A DNA stretch of 64,000 nt from Lacticaseibacillus rhamnosus (GTDB lineage: Bacteria; Bacillota; Bacilli; Lactobacillales; Lactobacillaceae). The stretch covers positions 2,232,001 to 2,296,000 of the forward strand of contig NZ_LR134331.1 of the NCBI RefSeq assembly GCF_900636965.1. The letters run 5' to 3'. Position numbers and translations under genes: made by a program. Positions 35,128-44,297 of this stretch are shown piece after piece. Below the pieces are notes generated by a model, which saw only the letters and a program-made list of their open reading frames with translations, searched no databases and was not told where the DNA came from. Positions within the stretch are counted from its first letter, which is position 1; each line of letters opens with the position of its first letter.

Positions 35128-35877
35128 TTATTGTTCATCTTCACCTTTTAGCACCGCGGCAAACGCCTTTATTGTCGTCATCCCGGGATTATAAATAGCA
35201 AAATAAACCCGTTTAAAAGCACCGGCGAATTCAGGCATCAACAACGTGTCGCGAAAAATCTTGGCAACCGGTTTGACGGGATTCCCAAAAACGCCGGTAC
35301 CAAAAGCTCCCAAAATGATCTGATCAACCGCATGCATTTTAAAAGCACGTAACGTTTGGAGAACCTTAAACGCAATATCATGCATGGCGGTTTCGTCATC
35401 TAATTGCGGATCTACCCGACGATCAGGAGCAGCTACTGTGACGATATCAACATATTTATTCGGTAATCGCCGGCCTTGATCGTCAAACACCTGGCGCACA
35501 TGTTCAGCATAAATCAGTTTGGAACTAAAGAGCCCGCGATTGGCCTGCTGACAATTGACATCATAGTAATCGGCCATATGTTGCTTCAAGGCGGGCACCA
35601 GGAAAGTTCCTTTGGCAATCGATTCCTCTTGGGCTCGGGCGCCAAACATCACACCACCGCCTGGATGAATCGGACTGGCAAAATTCATCACCCCAATCTT
35701 GCCTGTCAACTCACTCATAAGCTGGAAAACATCCACATTCCGAATAGCAATTTGCGGCGCAGTAGAACCTTGTGCCGGCGTTTGCGGTAATGGTTGGCTG
35801 ATCAGTTCCGTCTTTGGCATTTCTGGATTCGCTTTAAAAACTTTCATCGTTTCCCAATACATCTTAACCTGTTCCAT
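35128..35877 (-). CDS. Bacterial PARG-like protein (TIGR02452 / DUF2263 type)
   Basis: A 249-residue macrodomain-like protein. The diagnostic poly(ADP-ribose) glycohydrolase signature GGG-x7-QEE is present (Gly73-75, Gln83-Glu84-Glu85), preceded by NFASPIHPGGG and followed later by an LGAFGTGVFGNP phosphate loop. The family hydrolyses ADP-ribose linkages; in bacteria the physiological target is unclear. ATG 35877 follows AGGAG. It is co-directional with the amidotransferase gene 18 bases downstream. Confidence 0.85.
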   Translation of the reverse strand: MEQVKMYWETMKVFKANPEMPKTELISQPLPQTPAQGSTAPQIAIRNVDVFQLMSELTGKIGVMNFASPIHPGGGVMFGARAQEESIAKGTFLVPALKQHMADYYDVNCQQANRGLFSSKLIYAEHVRQVFDDQGRRLPNKYVDIVTVAAPDRRVDPQLDDETAMHDIAFKVLQTLRAFKMHAVDQIILGAFGTGVFGNPVKPVAKIFRDTLLMPEFAGAFKRVYFAIYNPGMTTIKAFAAVLKGEDEQ

Positions 35878-36182
35878 CTTAATCTTGCTCCTATTCAAAA
35901 TAAACGTGGTCAAACGCGATCAGCACTCGGTGTATACGCGCTTTATGGTGTGGCCACTCACGGTTTGACATGACAACACAGATTCTTACGCGCAGATAAC
36001 CACGCTGACAGACGCTTTATATCAAATGCTGCCATCTAATCAAGCCGCCGCAACTACCCCAAAGTAATTTCTGACCGATCTCAGCATAACATAGAAGCAA
36101 TCAACTCATGAATTATCGTTCATCCGGCCAATTCAATGTTAAAATTAAGTTTGTAAGTAACATGAAATGAGGAATGGAATAC
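35878..36182. other. Divergent intergenic region
   Basis: About 300 bases between the PARG-like gene (minus) and the CorC-family gene (plus). A TTAAAAT box near 36140 may serve the latter. Otherwise nothing recognisable. Confidence 0.4.
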
Positions 36183-37571
36183 ATGGAAAGTGGCCAAATC
36201 GTCCCCAATTTATTGGTGATGCTCGTCACCTTTTTCTTCGCGGCATTTTTTGTCGCCTGTGAATTTGCATTGGTTCAAAGTCGTCCGAGTGCCTTGGAAG
36301 ATATGATTGACAAAGGCACAGGCCGCAAAGCGAAAATCGAGCGCGCCTTGCGAATGGTGCACAACTTGAATGAATATTTGTCCACAACCCAAGTCGGCGT
36401 TTCGCTGGCAGGTATTATTTTAGGGTGGATTGGTGAAACCACCGTTGAATTCCTGCTGGTCGATTTGTTCGGGTTGACGCATTTAAGCTTGCCTAATGGT
36501 AGTTTACATGCGGTAGGTGCAGTTTTAGGGGTCATTATTTTAACTTATTTGGAAGTGGTGCTTACCGAAATCGTGCCAAAAAACATTTCGATTGACTATC
36601 CAATTAAAACGTTAATGTTAGTTGTCACCCCTTTGCATTATTTCCACATTTTGTTCTTCCCCTTCGTCTGGTTACTGAATGTCAGTGCGACCGGCATTGT
36701 CAAAATGATGGGCATGAAGCCGGCTGATGAAGGTAACGAGGCTTTTTCGCAAGCCGAAATTTTGAGTCTTAGTAAAAACGCCGTAACATCAGGCGATATG
36801 GAACAAAACGATGTCATCTACATGCAGCGGGCATTCGAGTTAAACGACAAGACCGCCAAAGATATCATGGTTGATCGCACCAGCCTGTTTGTGATTGATA
36901 TTAATACCACCGTTAAAGAAGCCTTACGTGATTATTTAACCCAAGGCTATAGTCGCTTCCCCGTCGTTGCAAATGGCGATAAGGACAAAATTTTAGGCTA
37001 TGTCTACATCTATGATCTGGTTAAACAAGGTCAGGTGGATCCGTCCGTCAAAGTTTCCAAACTCTTGCGCTCCATCATTAATGTACCGGAAGTAACGCCG
37101 ATTCATAACATCTTAGCCCAGATGATCAAGAAGCAAACGCCCATCGTTGTCGTTGTGGATGAATACGGCGGCACCAGCGGCATTGTGACAGATAAAGATA
37201 TTTATGAAGAACTTTTCGGCACTGTTAAAGATGAAATTGACGATGTGTCTGATGAATATATTCGCAAAACCGACAATCCTAAAGTTTTCCGAGTCAGCGG
37301 CAAGACCACACTTTGGGACTTTGAGCGCTATTTCCACACCGACATTAAAGCGTTCACCGACTCCGAAATCATTACCATAGCCGGCTTCATCATGGAAACA
37401 CATCCGGATCTAAAGTTACATGACAAGGTCAAAATCGATCACTTTAACTTTACGGTTGCCGATTTCTCCCGCGGTTTTGCCAACTGGTTTGATGTGACTG
37501 AAGACCCAAAGCCGGTTAAGCAAACCGTTGCCGAAGAGGTTAAAGAAGCCAAGAGCCAGCATCAAGACTAA
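36183..37571 (+). CDS. HlyC/CorC (CNNM) family membrane protein
   Basis: A 462-residue protein. The DUF21/CNNM membrane domain covers residues about 5-195 with four helices, a CBS pair covers about 210-335 (DIMVDRTSLFVID, DEYGGTSGIVT), and a C-terminal CorC_HlyC domain covers about 350-435. The family handles Mg2+ efflux or homeostasis, and some members act in resistance. ATG 36183 has a TGAGG site 10 bases upstream, while ATG 36174 is too close to it. Monocistronic. Confidence 0.92.
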   Translation: MESGQIVPNLLVMLVTFFFAAFFVACEFALVQSRPSALEDMIDKGTGRKAKIERALRMVHNLNEYLSTTQVGVSLAGIILGWIGETTVEFLLVDLFGLTHLSLPNGSLHAVGAVLGVIILTYLEVVLTEIVPKNISIDYPIKTLMLVVTPLHYFHILFFPFVWLLNVSATGIVKMMGMKPADEGNEAFSQAEILSLSKNAVTSGDMEQNDVIYMQRAFELNDKTAKDIMVDRTSLFVIDINTTVKEALRDYLTQGYSRFPVVANGDKDKILGYVYIYDLVKQGQVDPSVKVSKLLRSIINVPEVTPIHNILAQMIKKQTPIVVVVDEYGGTSGIVTDKDIYEELFGTVKDEIDDVSDEYIRKTDNPKVFRVSGKTTLWDFERYFHTDIKAFTDSEIITIAGFIMETHPDLKLHDKVKIDHFNFTVADFSRGFANWFDVTEDPKPVKQTVAEEVKEAKSQHQD

Positions 37572-37677
37572 TGTTGTCACGTCATCTGCTTTTGTTGGTG
37601 AAGTTTTTAGCTCAAGACAAAAATATGCGGCCTTATTAAAACAATCAAGGCCCATCATTCATCGTTTCAAAATAATA

Positions 37678-37720
37678 GCGTACCATTTCTCGACTTTTGC
37701 AAGAAATGGTACGCTTTTTG
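37678..37720. terminator. Terminator
   Basis: AGCGTACCATTTCT pairs perfectly with AGAAATGGTACGCT, followed by five T residues. It ends the CorC-family gene. Confidence 0.92.
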
Positions 37721-37801
37721 ACTCTTTCGTATTAGTAGCGTCAACTTTAACGATTTCAGTGCCTGCTACTTCCACGCCACTGCCTAACGCTTCATCCTGT
37801 G

Positions 37802-38602
37802 CTACTTTCCCCAGATAAACTGCAACATCGCGCGGTCAACGGCGACATTGTGTTCATGCAAGCGACTGTGTTGGGCATGCGGTCCGGTCACTGCTAACGT
37901 TTGATACTTCGTTAGCCCTCGCAACAAATAGCCTAGACTCAAAGCCGAATTAACGCTTACGACCGTATCTGTGTCACTGCCGTCTTGAACATTACCATAA
38001 ATATTCAAAACCGATTTAGCCCGGAAGTGTTCACGTCTTTGCAAAAGTCGCGCGTACTCGGGTCGAATTAAACTGGGCCGCCCATCAGCTGCCAATTGCA
38101 GTTCATGGGGTTTGTCATTCCATCCCAGTAAACCATCGTATGGGCCGGCAATCACAACTACCTTTTCCAGTTCTACCGGTGTTTGTGCCATCGCGGCGGC
38201 AATCACGGCATAAGCGCCCATACTATGGCCAACCGCATTTAGCCGGGTAACGCCATAGCGCTGATGCAACATAGTTAGAATTTTGGCCAGCCACTGACTA
38301 TCGACTTCTTCGCCAGCCGTATTGTTTTGAAAAATCACCTGAATAATGGGTGCAGCTGTGGCATGCAAGTCTCCTTGCACATTTAATTGGCCATTTGGAC
38401 TGACGGTCACGACCATGCTTCGTTTGGCCACCCCGGCAGCCTCCGCCGATTCTATAAGTTGGTTAGTGGAAAACGCGGTCCCCCGATAACCATGAACAAA
38501 TATAGTCGGCGTCGTATCGGCTTCGACTAATTGACCGCTTGGGGCCAAGCCAATGATCAGAACCGCCACAACTAGCAGTATTCGTTTAATTAAACGCATA
38601 TA
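37802..38602 (-). CDS. Secreted alpha/beta hydrolase, DUF915-like
   Basis: A 266-residue protein with an N-terminal signal or anchor helix (residues 1-23). The hydrolase fold shows FVHGYRGT, the nucleophile elbow GHSMGA, and a C-terminal His in GPHAQHSRLHE. This fits the DUF915 family of extracellular lipase-like proteins. ATG 38602 follows GGTGGAGG and overlaps the acyltransferase stop by 17 bases, so the two are co-transcribed. Substrate unknown. Confidence 0.85.
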   Translation of the reverse strand, partial: YMRLIKRILLVVAVLIIGLAPSGQLVEADTTPTIFVHGYRGTAFSTNQLIESAEAAGVAKRSMVVTVSPNGQLNVQGDLHATAAPIIQVIFQNNTAGEEVDSQWLAKILTMLHQRYGVTRLNAVGHSMGAYAVIAAAMAQTPVELEKVVVIAGPYDGLLGWNDKPHELQLAADGRPSLIRPEYARLLQRREHFRAKSVLNIYGNVQDGSDTDTVVSVNSALSLGYLLRGLTKYQTLAVTGPHAQHSRLHEHNVAVDRAMLQFIWGK

Positions 38603-39587
38603 ATCCTCCACCTTGCCAGCGTTCGCGCACATAGCGGCCCGCGTAAGCAAGGAAAAGAGGAATCGTCACACCAGCAGCAACTAAAACAAGTAAATTCGGA
38701 TCGCCCAACTTTTCCAGCACATAGCCGACCGCCTTGTGCCCATACATTATGGGTAGTGTACTACGACCAATGCGATCTAGCCAGTCTCCAAGCACGGTTC
38801 CGGTTAATGTTTTCGCACCGGCAAATAAACCGCCGCAGATAATAACCGGCACAAAGCTAGCAAGTAATGGATCCGTTAGATGGTGCGACTTCATGTAAAG
38901 CAAGAAGTCGATTTGACCGCGCGACTGGGCAACAAATAAACCGGCAAAAACACCAAGCGCAACTAGCATAAACCATGGTTGCGTGACAATATGGCGAGCG
39001 TAATGAAATAACCACCAGCCCACAAACATGTAAGGCAATGCAACCAATACTAAATCAAGATTGCCGGGAATCGGAAATCCCAAAACATTTTCAGCGTTAG
39101 GGTAACTAAACCCTAACCAGAACAATCCGGCCATTAAAATTGCTTCGTGCCAGACTTTTGGCAAATACCCGCGCAATAAGCTAAACAGCAAGCTGCTGAA
39201 CGCATATACCGTCACAAACCAGAAAACTGACAAGTAGCCATTCAATTCGGTCCCACCATAAATTAACCGTCGCAAATAATCAACGGTAAACGCCGGGGTG
39301 CGCTGTTCAATGATAAAGTTCAACAAGATTAAACCGACGCCGTAACCAAAGTACTGTTTCAATAATGGCCAAAAACGTCGCGCTAGAAAAGCTTTTAAGG
39401 TTGGCAGCGTTGTCGGCTTAACAAAAAAACCGCCAATCATGAAAAACAACGGCATGTGCCACCAATACAGACTTTCATAAAAGGTTGTGTTGCGCGGATA
39501 GAAATGTCCCAGCACAACCGCAATGATTCCGAGGCCCTTGGCAACATCAATCCATTCAATTCGCTGATGCGATGATCGGACTTTCAC
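38586..39587 (-). CDS. Acyltransferase 3 family membrane protein
   Basis: A 333-residue protein with about ten helices. The N-terminal signature RIEWIDVAKGLGIIAVVLGH contains the family His, and WHMPLFFMIGGFF follows. Relatives O-acetylate cell-surface sugars (OafA/fucose O-acetylase type). The GTG start at 39587 is supported weakly by AAAGGGGCG. Coupling to the secreted hydrolase suggests a shared role in surface polymer modification and turnover (inference). Confidence 0.85.
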   Translation of the reverse strand: MKVRSSHQRIEWIDVAKGLGIIAVVLGHFYPRNTTFYESLYWWHMPLFFMIGGFFVKPTTLPTLKAFLARRFWPLLKQYFGYGVGLILLNFIIEQRTPAFTVDYLRRLIYGGTELNGYLSVFWFVTVYAFSSLLFSLLRGYLPKVWHEAILMAGLFWLGFSYPNAENVLGFPIPGNLDLVLVALPYMFVGWWLFHYARHIVTQPWFMLVALGVFAGLFVAQSRGQIDFLLYMKSHHLTDPLLASFVPVIICGGLFAGAKTLTGTVLGDWLDRIGRSTLPIMYGHKAVGYVLEKLGDPNLLVLVAAGVTIPLFLAYAGRYVRERWQGGGLYAFN

Positions 39588-39749
39588 GTTTTTAAACGCC
39601 CCTTTCGTTCGACTAACTTACTTTTAGCCTAACAAGGTGAGTGGGGTATTTCTTTGATCGCTTTTTAAAGATTTTGTGAAGGCCATTTACCCAAAATTGT
39701 CAGATTACGTGCTAGACTAGATTATAATGTTTTTAGAAAGGACACGATA

Positions 39750-41207
39750 TTGTTGACAACAACTGATGTTAATGGTCATCCTTACAATCGTTTGCTGCTT
39801 GTCATTACGCTACTGATCGGGACCTTTACGACTTTTTTGACTCAAACGATTCTGACGACTGCCTACCCGACCTTAATGGCGGATTTTCACATTAGCGCCA
39901 GCGCGGTTCAATGGTTGACGACCGGCTTCATGCTGATTATGGGGATAATGATTCCTGTTTCGGCTTGGCTGCTGGATAAGTTCAACGTTAAACATCTTTA
40001 TTTAACCGCCATGACGATTTTCTTTTTGGGATCGCTGCTTTGTTGGCTCGCCAATGATTTTCAAATGTTGCTGCTCGGGCGACTCATTCAGGCAATCGGC
40101 GTTGGGATGTCGATGCCAACTTTCCAGACCGTCATGTTCACCATTTTCCCGCCTGAAAAACGCGGTAGTGCCATGGGGTTGGCCGGCATTGTGATCGGGT
40201 TGGCGCCGGCAATTGGCCCGACGCTTTCCGGTTGGATTCTGCTGCATCACACCTGGCGTGCATTGTTTGCGGTCATTATGCCCATCGCTGCCGGCGTTGT
40301 TCTTTTGGCGATTTACAGCATGCGTCAGGTGCTGCCTACTTCGCATCCCAAAATTGATGTGCCGTCCATTATTGCCTCAACGTTAGGTTTTGGTGGATTA
40401 TTGTATGGCTTTTCAACGGTTGGTGACGCTGGCTGGACAGATTCGCAGGTACTCATCAGTCTGGCGATTGGGATCGTTTTTGTGGCCCTTTTTTGCTGGC
40501 GGCAGTTGCATCTCAAAACCCCGCTGTTGGAGTTACGGGTTTTTAAATCGAAAACCTTTACTTTGAGTGTCATTTTGACCGCTGTTGCTTTCATGTCCAT
40601 GGTTGGCGTGGAAATGGTACTGCCGATGTACATTCAAACGATTCGCGGCGAAAGTGCTTTTCACTCTGGAATGATCCTTTTCCCCGGCGCCATTATGATG
40701 GGGATCATGAGTCCGATTACTGGCCGGATTTTTGACAAAATCGGAGCTAAGCGTTTGGCCGTAGCTGGGTTATTTCTCTTAGTTGCCGGTACGCTGCCAT
40801 TGATGACTGTCACCGCAACAACACCGCTAATTTACATCACGGCCATTTATACGGTGCGGATGTTTGGTATCACCATGGTAACGATGCCCGTCACCACTGC
40901 CGGTATGAATGCACTGCCAACCCATCTCATCAACCACGGCACTGCGGTTAACAATACGATTCGGCAAGTCGCGGCTTCAATCGGCACCGCCATCTTGGTT
41001 TCGGTTTTATCCGTCGTCACAAAAGGCGCCACGCCCTCGGCTAGCGGGAAAGTCCTGGATCCGATTGACTACACCAACGCGATGCATCAAGCAACTCTTG
41101 CCGGATATCGTGCTGCTTTTGCAGTTTCGCTGGTCATGGCCGCTTTAGGGTTAGTTCTGAGTTTCTTCTTGAATAACGATGCCATGGATCGGAGGCACCC
41201 ATCATGA
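39750..41207 (+). CDS. MFS drug:H+ antiporter, DHA2 family
   Basis: A 485-residue transporter with 14 helices predicted. It has TAYPTLMADFHISASAVQWLTTGFML (DHA2 motif C/D1 region) and GRLIQAIGVGMSMP (motif A-like). It exports lipophilic drugs or metabolites in exchange for protons. The start is TTG 39750, with AAAGGA 7 bases upstream and TATAAT at 39722. It overlaps the DUF4811 gene by 4 bases, so they are translated together. Confidence 0.92.
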   Translation: MLTTTDVNGHPYNRLLLVITLLIGTFTTFLTQTILTTAYPTLMADFHISASAVQWLTTGFMLIMGIMIPVSAWLLDKFNVKHLYLTAMTIFFLGSLLCWLANDFQMLLLGRLIQAIGVGMSMPTFQTVMFTIFPPEKRGSAMGLAGIVIGLAPAIGPTLSGWILLHHTWRALFAVIMPIAAGVVLLAIYSMRQVLPTSHPKIDVPSIIASTLGFGGLLYGFSTVGDAGWTDSQVLISLAIGIVFVALFCWRQLHLKTPLLELRVFKSKTFTLSVILTAVAFMSMVGVEMVLPMYIQTIRGESAFHSGMILFPGAIMMGIMSPITGRIFDKIGAKRLAVAGLFLLVAGTLPLMTVTATTPLIYITAIYTVRMFGITMVTMPVTTAGMNALPTHLINHGTAVNNTIRQVAASIGTAILVSVLSVVTKGATPSASGKVLDPIDYTNAMHQATLAGYRAAFAVSLVMAALGLVLSFFLNNDAMDRRHPS

Positions 41208-41698
41208 TTATTCTGCTGTTGATTATTGGCGCCGTTGCCTTCTTTTGGACGATGGTATTGATGAAGCCCAACCGGCGTCGACCCTTGGCAATCGCTGTGA
41301 GCGCCTTGCTAATTATGATACCGGTTGTACTTTTGAGTTTGAATGATTTGTATCACATCGGCTTTACGATTGACGAAACCACTGAATTGCAACCGCTAGC
41401 ACCCATGAATGACCAGTTACAAATTCAAAGCCACCCCATCGGCACGGCTAAGAAACACATGGCTTATCAATATCGTATTTCGGGTGATGCAACGATTCAT
41501 ACTGTTAAGCCAAGTACTACCGTCAAAACCAAACTGACACACGGTACGATTCCGCAAGTTGCCGTGACCGCGCAGAAACTCGAGTACACCAATATTTTCA
41601 CCGCTATTATGTTCGCCGGATCCGGTGAACAAGGCAAAACCATTGGCAAGATTTACACGTTCACTTTACCGAGTAATTGGCAGGTTGTAAGTTTTTAA
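41204..41698 (+). CDS. DUF4811-like membrane protein, MFS partner
   Basis: A 164-residue protein with two N-terminal helices (about 2-20 and 27-47) and an extracytoplasmic beta-rich domain of about 110 residues. I recognise it as DUF4811-like; such genes regularly follow DHA2 permeases in lactobacilli. Its start overlaps the permease stop (ATGA). It may be an accessory subunit of the exporter, but no function is established. Confidence 0.75.
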   Translation: MIILLLIIGAVAFFWTMVLMKPNRRRPLAIAVSALLIMIPVVLLSLNDLYHIGFTIDETTELQPLAPMNDQLQIQSHPIGTAKKHMAYQYRISGDATIHTVKPSTTVKTKLTHGTIPQVAVTAQKLEYTNIFTAIMFAGSGEQGKTIGKIYTFTLPSNWQVVSF

Positions 41699-41713
41699 AG
41701 TATCTATATCCGT

Positions 41714-41751
41714 AAAAAGCCGTCCCTAGATTTCTCTAAGGGCGGCTTTTT
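41714..41751. terminator. Bidirectional terminator
   Basis: AAAAAGCCGTCCCTAG pairs with CTAAGGGCGGCTTTTT. It ends both the MFS operon and the mutSL-maf operon. Confidence 0.92.
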
Positions 41752-41795
41752 ATAACCTCTGAATTTCCATACGGTTGAATAAAAGCGCAAACGCC

Positions 41796-42344
41796 TTACG
41801 CCAACAACATTCGATACAACGTACTGATCGGCAAACCCATGACGTTGTAAAAATCACCATTGATCGCCTTAACCAGTAAAGCTCCGGCGTCTTGAATGCC
41901 ATAAGCACCCGCCTTGTCTTGATAGGCGTCTTCTTGTAAATACGACTCAACTTCGGCTTCATCAAGCGGCCAAAAAGTGACATCTGTGGCCACGACTTGC
42001 TGCCGAATCGTGCCATTGTCCAGACGCACCCACAAGCCCGTATAGACTTGATGGGTTTGGCCGCCGAGTGCAGTAGTCATTTGCTTGGCTTCTGCACGAC
42101 TATGCGGCTTACCCAGTAATTTTCCTTGAAAAGCCACCATCGTATCGGCCGCAATAATTGTTGCCCCCGGATAACTCGGTACTAACGATTCTCCTTTGGC
42201 TTTGGCCAGACTCTGGACATACTCCGGTGGTGGCAAAATCGGCAACGCCCGTTCGTTAACTGCTGCAGGATGGCTTTCGAATGCAGGAATAATACGCTTG
42301 AGTAATGCTTGGCGCCGTGGTGAATAACTCGCCAGAATAATCAT
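41796..42344 (-). CDS. maf: Maf family nucleoside triphosphate pyrophosphatase
   Basis: A 182-residue protein with the N-terminal [13 protein letters not shown] and the acidic IIAADTMV and EVESYL motifs of Maf/YhdE. The family removes dTTP/UTP or modified pyrimidine nucleotides, acting in house-cleaning or septum control. It overlaps the mutL stop by 4 bases, so it belongs to the mismatch repair operon. Confidence 0.93.
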   Translation of the reverse strand: MIILASYSPRRQALLKRIIPAFESHPAAVNERALPILPPPEYVQSLAKAKGESLVPSYPGATIIAADTMVAFQGKLLGKPHSRAEAKQMTTALGGQTHQVYTGLWVRLDNGTIRQQVVATDVTFWPLDEAEVESYLQEDAYQDKAGAYGIQDAGALLVKAINGDFYNVMGLPISTLYRMLLA

Positions 42345-44293
42345 GCCTGCATCTCCCCACTTTCATGACTGTCTTGAATCCGCTTGAACATTTTCTCCAG
42401 ATCGGTGTTGGAAAAGTGGACCAGAACCGGCCGACCATGCGGACAATTGAATGGATTTTCGCATTGCGGCAGTTTCTGCAATAACGCCCGTGCCTGCTGA
42501 TCGTCTAAATGATGATTGGCTTTGATGGCGCGCTTACAACTCATCATGATCGCCGTCTTCTCCCGAAAAGCCGCAACGGAGATCTTGCCGTCACGTAAAA
42601 CCCAATCAACCATTTCTTTGATCGTGTCTTCTTCCTGACCGGCTTTGAACCACGTCGGATGATGCTCGACCACGAAACTATTTTGGCCAAAATCCTCTAG
42701 ATACAAGCCGACCGCTTCCAACACATCCCGATGCGTGCGGATATTGATCGCATCAGCCGCGGAATAATCCAGCACGATGGGAACCAGTAAATGTTGCTGA
42801 TCGTTGCTGACTTCACCAATTGCCTGGCGATAAAACTCATAATTAACCCGTTCTTGGGCCGCATGTTGATCCAAAATATACAAGCCGTCCCCAGATTCCG
42901 CCAGCAGATATGTCCCGTGAACTTGGGCAAGGTAGGTTAAATCGGGAAAACGTTCAGTCGGCTCCGATCGCTTCAAATCCGAAGCTGCGGTATCCTCCAC
43001 CAAGGCAGGCGCAACATTGGCGTCTAACGTTTGATAACGCTGATCCCAAGCAGCCAAGCGCTGTGGCTCATCAAAAATTGGCCGATCATCTAAGTCGTTG
43101 ATGGTTAAATCGACTGCTGCTTCTGCCTGCGCTGCTGGTTGAGAAGTCGGCGTATTTTCAGTGTTAGTGTCGGCGTTTTCGCGCACTTCAGTACCTTGAT
43201 GCGACACTGCTGTCGTCTTAGGACTGATTTTATTAAGGGTCAGTTCCAGTTGATCAAGATCATAACGCTCGCGTTTGGGCAAATTATCCATGGCATCGGG
43301 AATCAGGTTTTCCTTGGCTAAGCGCGCACGAATGGCCTCACTGAGCAAGTGGCTGAGCTGATCTTCTTTACTTAACCGCACCTCGGCTTTGGTTGGGTGC
43401 ACGTTGACATCCACCAAAGCGGCATCCATCTGAATCGAAATCACGCCCATAGGATAGCGCCCGACCATGAGTTTGGAGCCATAACCGGCAATCACGGCTT
43501 TCGTCAACTGAAAGTTCTTGATATAGCGGCCATTGACGACCAAGCTCAGATAATTACGCGACGCCCGCGTGGTTTCAGGCAAACTGGTCAAACCACTCAC
43601 CTTAAAATCAAGATCCTCGGCTTGAAAGTCGACCATTGACCGAGCAACCGGCAAACCGTAAATGCCCGCCAATGTCTGGCGTAGATCACCTTGACCGGCT
43701 GTCCGCACCATCATATTGCCGTCATGGCTGACCGTAAACGCAATCTTAGGGTTAGCTAATGCCAGCCGACTGACAATATCAACAATCTTGCCAAGTTCGG
43801 TCTGTTGCGACTTCATGTACTTCAGCCGTGCTGGAGTGTTAAAAAACAGATCGCTCACTTCGACATCGGTTCCGCGACGATGCGCCGCTGTCGTTTGACT
43901 TTCTACCTGTCCGCCTTTGACATGAATTTTAGCGCCAATCCCGGCATCGGTAGCGGTCGTTAGCGTCACATCGGCAACCGCCGCAATACTTGCCAGCGCC
44001 TCCCCGCGAAATCCCAGTGAATGAACATTAAACAGATCACGCGTGGTCAAAATTTTACTCGTCGCATGGCGCAAGAAAGCTGTCGCCACATCGTCAGGGT
44101 CAATGCCGATTCCGTTGTCGCTAACATGAATGGTTTGTAAACCGGCCGCTGACACCTTCACGTCAATTTGGGTGGCTTGGGCGTCAATACTATTTTCCAC
44201 CAATTCTTTCACCACGCTGGCCGGCCGTTCAATAACTTCCCCAGCAGCAATTTGGTTACTTAAAGTGGCAGATAGTTGGTGAATTTTTGGCAT
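42341..44293 (-). CDS. mutL: DNA mismatch repair protein MutL
   Basis: A 650-residue protein. The N-terminal GHKL ATPase shows the conserved Glu/Asn ([11 protein letters not shown]), DNGIGI, and GFRGEAL. A disordered linker spans about 340-450, and a C-terminal endonuclease domain carries [12 protein letters not shown], the metal-binding motif of nicking MutL proteins. It starts 4 bases after mutS ends and couples mismatch recognition to strand removal. Confidence 0.97.
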   Translation of the reverse strand: MPKIHQLSATLSNQIAAGEVIERPASVVKELVENSIDAQATQIDVKVSAAGLQTIHVSDNGIGIDPDDVATAFLRHATSKILTTRDLFNVHSLGFRGEALASIAAVADVTLTTATDAGIGAKIHVKGGQVESQTTAAHRRGTDVEVSDLFFNTPARLKYMKSQQTELGKIVDIVSRLALANPKIAFTVSHDGNMMVRTAGQGDLRQTLAGIYGLPVARSMVDFQAEDLDFKVSGLTSLPETTRASRNYLSLVVNGRYIKNFQLTKAVIAGYGSKLMVGRYPMGVISIQMDAALVDVNVHPTKAEVRLSKEDQLSHLLSEAIRARLAKENLIPDAMDNLPKRERYDLDQLELTLNKISPKTTAVSHQGTEVRENADTNTENTPTSQPAAQAEAAVDLTINDLDDRPIFDEPQRLAAWDQRYQTLDANVAPALVEDTAASDLKRSEPTERFPDLTYLAQVHGTYLLAESGDGLYILDQHAAQERVNYEFYRQAIGEVSNDQQHLLVPIVLDYSAADAINIRTHRDVLEAVGLYLEDFGQNSFVVEHHPTWFKAGQEEDTIKEMVDWVLRDGKISVAAFREKTAIMMSCKRAIKANHHLDDQQARALLQKLPQCENPFNCPHGRPVLVHFSNTDLEKMFKRIQDSHESGEMQA

Positions 44294-44297
44294 AAAA

